Source of the DNA: Daucus carota subsp. sativus
Lineage: Eukaryota; Streptophyta; Magnoliopsida; Apiales; Apiaceae
Direction: 5' to 3'
Assembly (NCBI RefSeq): GCF_001625215.2
Contig: NC_030381.2
Span: forward strand, 43,646,689-43,710,688
DNA: 64,000 nucleotides
This document shows, one piece after another, positions 35,199 through 48,083 of the stretch. A model generated the notes under the pieces. The model was not told the origin of the DNA. It saw nothing but the letters and a program-made list of their open reading frames with translations, and did not search any database. Positions within the stretch are counted from its first letter, which is position 1; every line of letters starts with the position of its first letter. The position numbers and the translations under genes were made by a program.

Positions 35199-36685
35199 GT
35201 TAAACTAGTTTGTGTATTAATATTTGTTTAGTTAATTAATTAATTAATTAATTCTAATCTTCCAAGATATTTAAAAATTTTAAATATTGTGGAGATGGGG
35301 TGATTAATTGTTTGTGATATACAAAGTGCAAAGAGAGATTTGTGTTGGATATTGATTTGTTGATGATTAAGATAAATTGCGTTTCATATACTCCTTTGGA
35401 GTGTGTTTTATATACATAGATTAAGACCTTGTTTGAATGTATGAATTATTAGATTATAGATTATAGATCTTACAGGTGAGTTGTGAAGGAAAATTGGGAA
35501 TCATTGTTGATTTGTTGCTGCTGAGATGGTTTGTGTCTGTCAATGACTCAATAATAATGTTTTTGTATTATGTATCTCTCCACCAGGTGTGTTGTAAAGT
35601 TAAAAAAAAAAAAAAAAAAAACCTATTTATAAATTATAATTGGGTCTTTTGACGTGTTGAAGACATATGATAGAATTTCCTTAAATTTTATTAATAAAAA
35701 CTTTTATGCAAAGATTATCATTATTAATGAGATTGGTGTTTGTAGAAATCCACCCCAAAAATTGTTGTTATTACAAAAGCGGTTTATAGTTTCATACTTT
35801 TTCATCTTTGTGCTGGTGAATAAGGGATGACAGTTTGATTTATTTGCAACAAAGATATTCGCTTAATTTTCAGAAAAGAAGTTCAGAGCTATTTTATTTA
35901 TTTATTTGAAGAGTGATTTATAACATATTTTTCCCTTGTTTATAATTTCAATCGTATTGTGTTCTTATATGACACTCGTGCAAAGTTTCTGCCTTTTTTC
36001 TTGAAAATGAAGAAGAGAAACTAATTCATTCTTACAACATTTAAAAAATAAAGTCGAACAAATATAAAACGGATAATCTGTTGAAGTTGATATATGTATG
36101 TGTATGGGCTTTATTACAAGCATTTTGCTATCGATTATAATTGTAACTTCACATAAAATTTTATCGTCGAATCAAATTCTTTAAAATTTGACAGATCTAA
36201 CGTTTTAGACAGCGAATCACATCAAAACACACAAAAAATACACAAAACTCTCATAAGGAGAGCATAAACTAAACACAAATAAATTATAAACAAACTCATC
36301 CAAAATTTTTTTTTATCAAACTAATAACATTTAGAAAATAGAAATCCTATCAGGGGAGTAGTATCATTAAAAATATAATAACAAAATAAAGAAGAATTTA
36401 GGATTTTTTTTTATCAATGAAAATCAATGAAAGCCCGCGACAGTGATGGCTAGAAATGAAGGAGAGGCAGAGAAGTTCCTAATTTATTCAGATGGAACAA
36501 TTGAATAATTCCCAATATTTTACGTTAATTTTTGCGCTATGGTCCACTTTAGAGTAAAATCTCTCAATTGGGTCACCTGTTGGAGGAAAACAAAAAGAGA
36601 GATCTTTGTCGACCCACGAAGAAAAGTAGCGGTTAAACGCTTTAACCGAAAATAAATGAAAAACTTTGACTATCTCTTTCATAAA
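35199..36685. other. RALF 3' flank and AT-rich spacer
   Basis: Holds the 3'UTR, an (ATTA)n run at about 35234-35252 and a poly(A) run near 35602-35620. No gene. Confidence 0.5.
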
Positions 36686-36687
36686 TA

Positions 36688-36922
36688 CTACCTCCGTCCT
36701 TTTTTATTTGTAACTTTGACTTTTTGCATGTAACTTAAGGTGATTAAAGTACATACTTCTACTTATTATTTTTAAAATTTTCTTTTTCTGAATAAAAGTT
36801 TATAGTTTATATTTTTATTCACAAAAAGAAAATTTTTTAAAAAATAAGCGGAATTATGTTTTTTACTCACCTTAAGTTACGTGCAAAAAGTCAAAATGAC
36901 AAGTAAAAAGGGACGGAGGTAG
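36688..36922. mobile_element. Stowaway-like MITE
   Basis: CTACCTCCGTCCTTTTTTAT at the left pairs with the complement of AAAAAGGGACGGAGGTAG at the right, flanked by TA (36686-36687, 36923-36924). Inner arms pair too (AACTTAAGGTGA). Length 235 bp. Confidence 0.75.
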
Positions 36923-36932
36923 TAAGAACTTA

Positions 36933-37193
36933 CTCCTTCCGTTTCAAAATACATGTCCACTTTAGAAAAAAAAAAATTGTTTCAAAATACTTGTCCACTT
37001 CAACTTTCAATGTAAAATTATATTTCCAAAATCAACTTCCGTCCACATATTTCAAATTTATATTTCCAAGATCAACTATATACCACACATTAGGTTCAAT
37101 TAATGACTTATTACACCTCTTTTTTCTCAAAATCCACTTTTCTTAAACTATGTGATTTTTTGAAAGTGGACATGTAATTTGAAACGGAGGGAG
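36933..37193. mobile_element. Second Stowaway-like MITE, adjacent
   Basis: TA-CTCCTTCCGTTTCAAAATAC at the left (TA at 36931-36932) and ATTTGAAACGGAGGGAG at the right, followed by CA rather than TA. A direct internal repeat (TTTCAAAATAC, TTGTCCACTT) is present. It lies 10 bp from the previous MITE. Confidence 0.65.
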
Positions 37194-40100
37194 CATTTAA
37201 GAAGAAAAGTACGTAAACTTTTATTTTTTTTCTGAAATAAATTTTTATTTTCTTGTCAATATCAAATATGAAACATCTTATTATCATTATATTCAAAAGA
37301 ATTATTTAAAAAGATATATTTTTATAAAAACAAGAACTTATTTTTTTTAAAATAAGTGATTATCAAACACTCCCAAAGTTAGGATATTCAACCGATTCTA
37401 ACTTATAAATTAAAAGTTGACTTATAAATTTATTAAACAAAATGGTACAATTAAGTTATTTCTGCCTTATAAGCCCAGATTTGGGCTTATAAGTCTTGCC
37501 AAACAATCTTATAGTCTTGGCACAAATCAATTCAACAATTGTAACCCATTATCAGTTAGTTGAGGAAATTACTCAATTAATTTCCTAAATATTTAACATT
37601 TTAAGGAAATTGTTTTTAAAGTATCATTTTCGGTGTTGACTAAAAATGATTTACTGCATTGAATATTTAAAATATTATATAAATTTTCTTGAACCCCTGT
37701 GATGACTAGCATATTCATTCGCATATTCTGAAAGTAGAATGTTATTATTGTTTCAAATTTTATAAATAAAATATATGTTATTTAAATATGATAATATGTA
37801 ATGTCTTCAAACCTTGATCAAATATTATAACATATTAACAGGTTAACTATAATTATAACATATAGTTAAAGAGTTTTGGAGATGCTCTTACAGTTGTTTA
37901 TTCGCTTTGCTCGAGTGTCTGGTACATCTTATTATACACGTTTTTATTTTTTGTCTCACTTATAAGTTAAAAGTTGTTCATTCGTATTACTTTTGTAAAA
38001 AAAAATTAAATCAACATATTTTGATTGATAAGTTAAAACAATTTATTCGTATTATTTGTATAAAGAAAAGTTTAAGACAATATATGAATTATAAGTCAAG
38101 AAAGGTTTGAAAAAACTAACTTTTTTAAGGAATCACTTTAAAATAATTTATAATATTTATAATATTTTATAATAACTTTTATATTTGTAAATATCTAAAA
38201 AATTATACAAATATATAAATTAAAAATTAATTTTCACCTATAAATTAATTCTCATTTATTAAAACCGCTATTTTTCATGCCACCCCAATTTACAATCTAA
38301 CACATTCAGCACAAATAAAAATCAAAGACAGGTATCAATAAATAATATTTATATAAATTTTAAGATCGAGACAAGTCTATAAAATGTTAAAATATGTAAC
38401 AATTGTCTCAACTTTTTTCAAATACCAATGTGTTAATTGTATAAATAATAATTCTTCAAACAATATGATGAATCAAATATATATACAGATCTTTCCTAAT
38501 TACTTTCATGTCACTTGCATAATTGATGGTTTTTGAAATAATATGATGTACTTTATATGTATAGATATGTGTCCAGATCTGGTATTCGTATCACCACATC
38601 TTCGAGGACAGTATTGAAAGATCTTTATGGATTCACTAATTTTTGTGTAATCGAATAATGTCGAGTACTTTAAACTCTAGATGAAAGTTAGGATCCTTCT
38701 ATCATATCCTCAAAACTAGCTAGCTATAAACCTAGATGCCTTATACACAACAGATGCCTTGTACACATAATATTACTTGTTGTGTTGTCACACCCTGTAA
38801 TTCACAAGAACATGAAACCACATATTAAAGATGTTCACATGCCATGCACAATAGAATGGATTTCCTCTTCAACATTTATCTACCTCCGGTATCTTCAATA
38901 ATGCAACAAGCCACCAACTATCAATATTTCACTATATATATTCAATTTAATCACATATATCAGTCCACACTGTTTCGTGAAATATTAAAAAGGGTTTCTG
39001 GGAGGGCCCTCTGGATAAATTTATGTTTGGCAAGCAGGACCACCGTCGGCCGTAATTGTGCAAGTTTATATAAACATATATAAGTGTGAGTTGTATATTC
39101 CTTGTTTAGTTTAGCAAAAGTACCTAATTTCATGTTTTCAGACTAAAGCACAGACAGTTGTTTCCACTTTCTCTGTTAAAACAAAAACATGTTTGGTGAT
39201 AAATCTTTATAATGCAACAATCTTGAGGGTCTACCTGCTTTTACCTTTATCACCGCTTTTTCTGCCAGCAACACAATTCAATTTTTACATACTCTGTATT
39301 GTCCTTCATGTGGTTGATATGTGTATGATTGAGTTCAACCCTTCATTTTTTTCTGCTTGCTGCATTTCTATTTCATCATTTGTAGTATCCCGTGGCACAA
39401 TTATTTCACTGAGTGGTAACCAAACCAAATCACAACAATGCGTCTCCCGGAAGGAGTCGAGGAGAGTGACGTGCACGCAGACAGACATTAACGATTGTAG
39501 TAGAAAGTCTAGGAGAGTGACATGCACGCAGACATTAAAGATTGGAGCAGAAAGTGTAGGAGGATGATGCGTACAAAGAACTGAACTTACCCGTGCGAGA
39601 CTTTGTTGATCATCATTGTATTCTAAAACCATTTCACCACTCAGAAGGAAATACTGTAAAACAGGATATTAAAAGTGTTCAAATTTTACTAAAAAGAGGG
39701 ACTAATAGAGAATTAGAGTTCATATATAGCAGTAACTAAAAGTTTGGTTAGACGAAATTGAGCATATGTTATGGCAAAAACATTTTACTAAAGTATGCAA
39801 GAATATGGATGGTCTCATGAGAAGATTGGCAGCCTTGCATGAGTTCAGCTTTCACCCTATTAAACAAACACAAGACTATATCAGTATATATTGAAGAAAC
39901 AGTAAGAAATGCAGATACAAGAAATATTGCCTGTTGTGTTGTATCAATTGCTTCCTTTATTTTTGGAACCACACTGTCCGTATTTTACCATCATGGGCAC
40001 CTTATCTACTAGCACATGGAGCTTATTATTGCCTGTCCTTGAAAGGATACCTATAATTCTAATGTTCTTTTATATATGATTCTTTTTACCTGCAGCATAT

Positions 40101-43100
40101 TTCTTATTAACTGATTTCTCAACTTCTCTATACTTTACATATACTACAAATTTTCCTGATATAAAGAAAGTGCCTTAATGCCTTCCAGCCAAAGGTGGTA
40201 AAACTTTTGACCATACTCTCAAGTCTCAACAGCTGCTATCATATTAGCTCACTACCACACACCACAATACCACATACAGTGCTAGTTTGAACTCTTTAGG
40301 CAGCTGGTTTCTTTCAGAATTCAGTGAATTCATAACCAGTGTATGATTTAAATGGATTTTCACTTTTCGGGCGGTTAAGATTAATGAAATAACATCTTAA
40401 ATCGGATATTTGGAATAACAAAATTAAGTCAAAATCGTGATCAAGTACACCCAAACATCATCTCATTTCACTCGAAGCTTTCAGAGACTTCACAACGGGA
40501 GAACAGAAAAAAGTAGAACGGTGATTAATTTTCAGTGCAAACGGGTCTGGTGGTCAAAATAAACTTTAAAAGGGAGTTTAGGTTTCAAGAAAGAATTTAA
40601 GCTCATTTAGCCCACCCATCAAGAATTGTGTCCCTTGTGAATTTTGGCTCCATATTAACCCACACTTTTAGAATTTCATTCTGACATGAATTAATGATTC
40701 TGGGTCCTCATGCTACAGGTTCTGAGTATTCTGACTACCGTTCAGAGACTTTTATGTGGGAATTATTATGCCTCAACACTTGCATAATTCCCTTGCTTGT
40801 AGGGTTTATGACTGTTTCTATGGAGCTCTTGCCTACACGCCATAACTATTGTAGTTGTAATTTTACATTGTTGTGTCAAACTGTTAAGTCAACAGATGAT
40901 TTTGGTTGGGAGGGAGGGTGTTTTGGAGGTGGATGAGAATGAAATTTTAAGAGAATAGAGGCAACAGAAGCACTGAAGAGTTTGATCTTAACATAATTGA
41001 TACTACCAATGAATAAGAGGTTTAAGAACGATACAGCACAAGGAATGAGATCCAAACAACAATTATGCATCTCGTTTTATTTTTACCAATTGAACACAAT
41101 CTAAATAATGTTCATTCCTAACCCATACCCAAGTTTCTCATAGAAATATACAAAGTTCGCTTAATTAGCCAAAATAAAACAAAGTCTCCCTTCATCTACT
41201 CGCAGGGTTCAACCTCATAAGCTTCCATCAGCCCTTGTATTTCTCATTCTCCCTTCCCAAGGACCCCGGCTACTAGGATACACTAAAGTAAATTCTTAGG
41301 GTGTGCATCTAAAGTTTAAAGGTCAATTACGGTTAGCGTTCATGGAGCAAAAGACATAACTGCAATTAGCTGAAAGTAAAAGGCGAAAAGCTACTAACCA
41401 GTAACCTTTGTTCCCAAGTTAAAAGCAGCAATCAATTGGTAAGCAGAAGAGGAGAACTATTGTACAACCACTTCCAACCACCAGCCTTGACACAACTTGT
41501 CGTCTTCAATTTGAAAAAAATATTGAACTTGATTTCACCTTCAGAATTGTTTACCCAAATTCAACCTGTAGACATTGCATAAAATATAATTAAAAATAAA
41601 CAAGATACTTGCTATATGCATATATATAATATATTCAAAATTTAGTCATTCACAAGGTATATTTTACAATTGTGTTCCATATGCTGAGTGAATAGATCAA
41701 TTTTGTAATCTTAATGTAGTGCAAGGATCTATTCCCCTGCATGGTAGGTTAGACAATTGAAGCCCCAGAATATCAAAAAAAATAAAATTATCTATTTAGG
41801 AAACCTATTAATCACTATTACGAGCTTGTTAATATTATATAATCGTTTAACTGCTCCAAGTTGAAATTCTAAGCTGATCCTTGCTTACAACATTAAATCA
41901 TGAGCTTTGTTTCTCCCGTGAATGACTTCATTTTTCAAGTCCAGAAAACCACTCCAATACCATACATGTCATCACAGTATACAAAGTTGACAATTAGTGT
42001 AATTCTAAACTTAGAAATTTATGCAGATTTAAGTAACAATTACGAACTTTTCCTTTTTCGCTAAGTTACAATGTTCTTCATGATACGCCTAAATTAACTG
42101 AAATTATAATTAATAACTGAAATTTCTGCGGCTGTTATGAAGTTTACTGTTATATTATTATTTAATAGAGTGTAGCACATTATGTGCAGGTATTCTACGA
42201 ATCAGGTACCTCCTTATATTTCAATATATAATTACTTTGCACGGCATTTGGAAGGGTAAATAGACAAAGGTCGAAATGAGATGAGAGTTGTGACTAAAAC
42301 CAAAATAAAAGGGATACACAGAGATAGAAGGAGAGGAGAGCGGGATTTTTAACTAAACTATAAAGCAATAGAATTGAAATTTGTTGCATTCTTATCACAA
42401 GTTTTTAAACCATTATGAGCTTATGAACACGTGATCACTCGTTCTACTCCTGCAACATATAAATGAAGAATATTTGCTATATTTAACTGAAAATTTGATA
42501 TCTAGTTAATTTTATGTAGAATAATGGTTTAAATTTATGGAATATATGTTGATATGTTTTTTGTTTCAGTGATGGATGATCATCAATATGTTGCGGCCAC
42601 GTGATCTAAATGATATATTGTCGTAAGTGCCAACTTTTTTTTGGGATAATCAGCAACACGATAGTGAGGGTGTGTGGCATGAAAGGAGGATCATGATAGT
42701 GAGGGTGTGTGGGATGACAGTGGCCCACAGCCCACAGGAGTTGGACCCGTATTGTGGTAACTGGTAACCAACTCATGCGCAATCAGTAGCTGGGGAAATC
42801 AGAGAGGGAGTTGTTATACATGGTTGGTTTTGGGCATACGGCACCTGAATTGAGGAGTTCATGCTTCCTAGCTTATGGGGAATCTAGCAAACCCTTGCTT
42901 GGGACCAGCTCCCTTAAAAATTTAACCGGTGAAATTTGATCTGCATCTTGAGCTCTATATTATTTGATCTGTGGGTGAAACATTACGTCACAAAGAATAA
43001 AACACCACCATCAACTCCCTAATGCATTATTTGTTCACTACGTTATTATCTGATTACTATTTAGCCTTTTCATTTATTCCTCTCCAGTAATTTCTCACTC

Positions 43101-43343
43101 ATTCTATCGCTCTCTGCAACTCTAACAAGATCAGTATACATATTGCGACATTATGCAAGAAAACTAGAACTGAGCAAAACACAAAGGGCATTGGACAATT
43201 CTTCAGAATGGGGTACCGAAATCCATGTGCTTGATTAATTGGCTTTTCATAGAGCAACTAGAAATTCATTGACCATTGCAACTCATCAGAAATATACCAT
43301 TAGTGGGACTTACATGCAGTACATGTCATTCCACTAGAACTCC
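37194..43343. other. 6.1-kb gene-poor stretch
   Basis: No gene that I can support. About 37320-37510 resembles decayed MITE text (CTTATAAGCCCAGATTTGGGCTTATAAG, partly palindromic). 37871-37891 is a fragment of the GAGCATCTCCAA MITE. 39456-39560 holds a 50-bp tandem repeat. A minus-strand open stretch at 39769-39972 (IKEAIDTTQQAIFLVSAFL) and text near 41205-41260 (EKYKGLMEAYEVEPC on the minus strand) could be exon remnants, but no joined gene emerges. At 42660-42718 GATAGTGAGGGTGTGTGG occurs twice. Confidence 0.45.
39456..39560 (+). repeat. Two to three copies of a 50-bp direct repeat
   Basis: AGGAGAGTGACGTGCACGCA and AGGAGAGTGACATGCACGCA start successive units of about 50 bp, followed by a partial third (GTGTAGGAGG). 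It makes a repetitive peptide (RRVTCTQT) in an ORF that I do not accept as a gene. Confidence 0.6.
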
Positions 43344-46300
43344 TCAAACTGCAACCAGAACTTTGATGCCAGCAATTTTGTCTCGATCCTCTGATAAGGA
43401 TGCACCTGCCATTATCGTTTCCTGGCCATGCCAGAGTATCTGATGCAAATTTCAAAATTAAGAGGATGATAATATTGAAGAAACTAAATATGCAGAACAT
43501 GGTTAGATTTTGAATAACCGCCTTATCAATGACGCCAGTCTTTTTAGCTCTTATGGAATCCATATAAAATGGGTGCCTCTTCACATTGGCCACAGCTTCA
43601 AGTGACTGGTATGCACATTTTCTAATGAGCGCTCAGTTAATATTTTTACTTTATTCTACATTTCTTTTATTTTCCCTTCTTTTTCCCAGGGGAGATGATT
43701 TCCTTCATTTATTAGGTTCATTTATGTCAGCAGTAATCAACTAATCATAACTTAATAAGAAATTTTAATAAACTAAGCACTGTTCTTACATTTCCAGTGT
43801 GCTTGCCAGATCAACTGTGATGTCTCTGTTTATTATTACCTGCAAAAGCAATTATATATAAGTGTCCAGATCATCCGAAACATAGCATGCAAGGTACAGT
43901 AACATGTAGATGGATCCATTCTGACATTGCGGTACTTGCGATCAAGGATATTAGAACTATAATCTATGAGCAACGAGTTCTGTGACTATGATTTACTTCA
44001 GCAGTTCCGCACAGATCAAATTTTGGGGAACTTTATGAGCAGAGAATAGCAAACTAAATGTTCACATTCTCGATAACGATTTAAAATATAAATCTAAGAC
44101 CAACTGGTTTTTAATGAATATATCATACTACAGCGCAAGGTTAAACTTTGTTGTAATATGAGATGAAAGACACCAAAAGTTTTCTTATACATAAATTATC
44201 AGTAAAACTAGAAATCCTTTTACCATTTATATTAGTTCTTCAGACGCCTAGACTACTCTACGAGATACAAAAAGTGATGAACGAAACCAACAAAGCTAAA
44301 AAGCCACTTACGGTGAACCACGCCCCAAACTCAACTTTCAGGCCTGGCCATGAGTTTAATCAGTTCACTCAAATTCAATCCTATATATGGTATTTAAGTT
44401 TTATTTGCGTCAAAGCTACTTCTGAATTCAGGCTCACCTCCTTTGCACGAATAAGTAAATCAGTTGCTGGCATTAAACCAGATGACGGGACACGGGGTTG
44501 TTGTATCATGGCTGAAAATTACTACGTTAGTCCCAGAAATCTTTGCATGTGATAATCAGTGTAGAAGAAAAACAAGTAGCGATTACTAATCATGCACCAC
44601 TCCACTTCGTACCTTTGGTATATGGCATCATAAATCTTTTACCCTTGGACCCAGCAGCAAGTAAGAGACATGCTTGAACTATAGCGGCTGCCACTGTGTG
44701 CATCTCCCCATTCATTATTCATAAGTGGAAAGCATCAGTTTAGACATCATGAAATTTCTCTGTGGTAAATAAAAGATTGAAAACATGTCATCAGAAAGTT
44801 GAAAAAGACACAAAAAGTCTAGTACCACTACATGAGGTTTTGTGTACCTGGTACCCTATGAAGTAAAGAATCTATACAAAACTAAACAGAATTGAAGAAA
44901 AACTATACATACATGAAATAGAAAAAAGATAGTAAATAATTGACAAACTGACATTAACTTGTGCACCCATTTTTATTTTTTTTTGCTAAGTTTGCACCCA
45001 CTTAGGATATCTACTGATGCTTGTAATACAAATCTTTTGAAATGTGATTTACAGAAGAACATGAGATAAAACCTGTGTAGAAAAAGTCTTAAGCAACTCT
45101 AAATCAAACGCAACCTAAAAGCACAACATGCAACAACCAGAAGAACCCTGCTAGAGAAGCAAAAGCAGGATGAGTTTAATCAAATAAGGATTAAGGAGGT
45201 GGACGTTGACATGTTGTAACACTTTTAGCACAAGAAAATTGAGTACTATATAAGTAAGCATACTAGTTAAAGCGCATAGGTGAACCAAGGTGGTAGCAAA
45301 CTGCCGGGATGACTAGGTGGTTGCCTGCCTAGGAGTCCATTAGGCATTCAACTATTGCAAATTTAAAACATATAAACTTCAACAAAGCAGTAGTTTGTGT
45401 TAAATAACAACCTCATTCTTTAACTGCATCCTTGCATCATAAATTGCAAAACCCTCCATCTCCATTCCAACCTAAATAATAAACATCTTGAAGTACTTAG
45501 ATATAAAACTAAAGGGAAAATTGCTCCTAAGGACGTACTACTTAGGTAAGTACGTAGTACTAATAAATGACAATTTTGTAATTATTTGATCTAATCTTTT
45601 TAATTACATATATGCCCCCCTGCATTTACATTAAAAAGCCCTTGTACTCACGTAACTTAGGTGAGTCGTGAGTACATACTTAGAGCATCAAAATACAAAA
45701 TACTTTCATGTTCACCAGGAAGAGATAGTGTCAACATAGTAAAGAATAACTTTTAAGGCAAGTAAAAACTAGAAATGGTTAAAAACATTAGGCATTTCAC
45801 GATCACATCAAGCTGTTCCTCTAGATTTCATATAGAGGTAGATAGGATCTTTCAGATCCATCCATTGCAAATACATTACTTGTGCAACCACAAGCTCCAA
45901 CACTGCAGCACCAACTAATTAAAAAACACTTAGGAAAAAAAACTTTTTGCACTTACTGGCATCGCGACATACCTATGTAAACAATCCTTTACGCGATACT
46001 ATACTTTGGGACTTGGGAGACTTGACCGACAAATGAAGTATATACATCCTAACAAAGTCATCTACACGTAAAATATTAATAAATTAACATTTTGATTTCT
46101 ACTAGTCTCTAAAACAGGGTGCATACATGGCATGGAAAATGTTACACCGCAATATAAATTTTATAGCATTTGCATCATACTAGTCCTGTAAAATAACAAG
46201 AGATTGGAAGATTTCAACAACTACTGGTAATGATACCAATGCTTTCATCTAAGACTTCCAATATAGTTCAATTGATTACATAAATACTAATTAAATCAGA

Positions 46301-46490
46301 TAATTATACAATTAAAACAGATAAAAGAAGAAAAGGTTGATTTGTATACTTGTGCAGGAGTAGCCATGGGAGTCCGAGAATCAAGGATATTTACAAACGG
46401 CAGCGTATCGGAGTTTGTTGGGCTGAAACTGTGTCGTTTAAGCGATTGTTGTGAAGATGATGATGATGAACAGGAGAGTTATTGGGATTC
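43344..46490 (-). pseudogene. CLPR3: Decayed ClpR3-like plastid protease subunit gene
   Basis: ClpR3 is a non-catalytic ring subunit of the chloroplast Clp protease. Minus-strand exons, from the 5' side: part of the transit/N-terminal exon down to 46350 (LDSRTPMATPAQ), about 45957-46020 (RIVYIGM), about 45795-45914 (VMYLQWMDLKDPIYLY), 45412-45471 (GFAIYDARMQLKNE), 44613-44703 (QACLLLAAGSKGKRFMMP), 44438-44511 (MIQQPRVPSSGLMPATDLLI), 43790-43839, 43522-43605 (ANVKRHPFYMDSIRAKKTGV) and 43344-43439 (ILWHGQETIMAGASL). Lesions: one base missing at 45914-45900 (LVPAV region), a TGA at 45808-45810, one base missing in exon 43790-43839 before KHTGN, and GC instead of GT after 43522. Exon order is kept and introns persist, so it is a decayed genomic copy, not a retrocopy. 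Confidence 0.82.
45528..45690. repeat. Paired stem-loops in ClpR3 pseudogene intron, MITE-like
   Basis: ACGTACT...AGTACGT near 45533-45555 and GTACTCACG...CGTGAGTAC near 45645-45675 are two short inverted repeats about 110 bp apart, with related text (ACTTAGGTAAGT, ACTTAGGTGAGT). It may be the two ends of a small MITE. Confidence 0.4.
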
Positions 46491-46580
46491 GAAATTAATT
46501 CGAAATCATTTTGAATTGAGTTAATTATTTATTTATTTAGTGATCAAGTAAGCAGCATCATCTTAAAAGTGTTTGATATA

Positions 46581-46829
46581 GTGGGTGTTTGGGCCCCCTT
46601 TTAAGTCGAGCTTCTTGACTTATAAGTTAGAAGCACTTATTTCGTACCGTTTGTGTAAGAAGTTAAGAAGCATTTAAAAAAAGTTAGTAATGCTAGCTTT
46701 TGTTTCAGGGCTTCTACTTATTTCCCAAACACTTTAATCACTTATAAGTCTTATTTTACTTTTAACTTCTACCCACTTATTTATTTTAAGCAATATGCAC
46801 TTATTTTAAGCTCACCCAAACGGCCCCAT
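46581..46829. mobile_element. MITE, CCGTTTGGG family, copy 2
   Basis: Left end GTGGGTGTTTGGG, right end CCCAAACGGCCCCATA. About 85% similar by eye to the copy at 6861-7111, in the same orientation, with TTAGAAGCACTTATTTCGT and CCCAAACACTTTAATCACTT shared. It sits just upstream of the ClpR3 pseudogene. Confidence 0.75.
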
Positions 46830-47136
46830 AGTAATTACTAATAAAAATATAATTAAAATAATTGATTATACTGTAGTTTATGAAATAAATATAATAATGC
46901 AAAACTAGTTGAGAATTTGTAAATTTATAAACTTTTTTACAACCAAGAAAGCAAACATATTACTTAATAAATTTAACTCTGTCTCTGTGTGTCTGATACT
47001 GATGCTGCAAAGTTTAGCAAGGGAGCTAGAGTTCACTTGACAAATGTATACTTGTTTTTTTGGACACGGAAATAAGGTCATTGTGCAGCTACACAGTACA
47101 GAAGCCTAGCCTTCATTTTTCCATCTTCATTTACAC

Positions 47137-48083
47137 TCAAAGGCTATGTACTTTGTCTATGGATTCTGTTCCCTCTTCTTTGTCCCTGATTTTTTTTCGG
47201 AAAATCTTGGTAAGAGCACGATAAATATGTTGATAGTAAAATCTTCTCCATCTTTTGCAAAACAAAAGAGAGATTACATTTACAACAATGCATAAGCCAA
47301 CGGAGAAACCAATTTCAGCAAATATTTTGTCCCACTCAATATTGTCACTGGAAGACTGATCATTTTCTGGCCCTGATGGTGGTTTCCTTTCAGCTTCATC
47401 ACAAGAAATGCTTGATAAAGTCCAGCATAATCCCTTGCTTCCTTTAAATGATCCTTTTTCAAAGGTTGAAAACTGAGCTGCAGTGGGAATTCTTCCAGAG
47501 AGTTTATTGTATGACAAGTTCAAATATGAAGGGAAAGTTAGATTTGCAAGCTCCGTAGGGATCGTTCCACCAAGCTTGTTCACGGAGAAGTTCAGGGCTT
47601 CAAGTTGTCTCATGTTTCCAATTGATGATGGAATTGAGCCTGTAAGTGCATTGTGTGATAGATTGAGTAGGTAGAGCATTTTGAGTTTTCCCCTTGCCTC
47701 GGGTATATTTCCTTCAAACTGGTTGCAAGAGACGTCAATGGAGGTGTAGATTGTTAAAATCTTCACATGCTCCACCTCTAGCCCTTTGTTTTCCAGTGTT
47801 ACAGTGTCCTGATTGTATAAAGTATCAAGGTCGAAGACCTTATAACGCAGGTGATTGATTTTTAATTGTGCACCATCCTTGCTATCCACTGAACCAGCTT
47901 TGTTGATGACGAGGAATCAAAAGTTAAACTATCTTTTAATTGAAACAACAAGAAAGAATCTAAACACTGGCCAAAAGCCAGTGCACATAACATGAGTTGG
48001 AAGAAGGGTGTCAAGAAAACCCATGAAATATATGCAATTTTCATAGAGGACACCTCTGAGAGACAGGTGTTAAAATGAAGCAA
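47137..48083 (-). pseudogene. LRR receptor-like protein with internal deletion
   Basis: RLPs are plasma-membrane immune or developmental receptors without a kinase. The 5' part (48083 or 48044 down to about 47886) gives a signal peptide (YISWVFLTPFFQLMLCALAF) and the LRR N-terminal cap start (CLDSFLLFQLKDSLTF, STKLVQW). The 3' part (about 47889 to 47137) gives the pre-membrane region typical of Cf/EIX-type RLPs: DTVTLENKGLEVEHVKILT, the last four LRRs (LLNLSHNALTGSIPSSIG), an acidic spacer, one TM helix (about FSVGLCIVVNVISLLF) and a basic tail. The cap cysteine pair, nearly all LRRs and the island domain are absent; the halves meet at about 47880-47890 in different frames. An intact family member would be about 2 kb longer. 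No GT-AG pair explains the gap. Confidence 0.82.

Noticed and set aside
39193-39632. Plus and minus ORFs with RRVTCTQT repeats
   Set aside because: Explained by the 50-bp direct repeat.
40694-40936. 80-aa plus-strand ORF
   Set aside because: No family feature, no neighbouring exon in frame, surrounded by non-coding text.
44300-44330. Possible ClpR3 exon reading VEFGAWFT on the minus strand
   Set aside because: Phase does not fit the preceding exon, and the family continues directly from AKE to VIINRD in the exon at 43,790-43,839.
44163-44552. 129-aa plus-strand ORF
   Set aside because: Antisense to the ClpR3-like exon at 44,438-44,511, whose minus-strand reading matches the Clp family.
46342-46524. 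60-aa plus-strand ORF with an acidic DDDDEQE stretch
   Set aside because: Antisense of the N-terminal part of the ClpR3 pseudogene.
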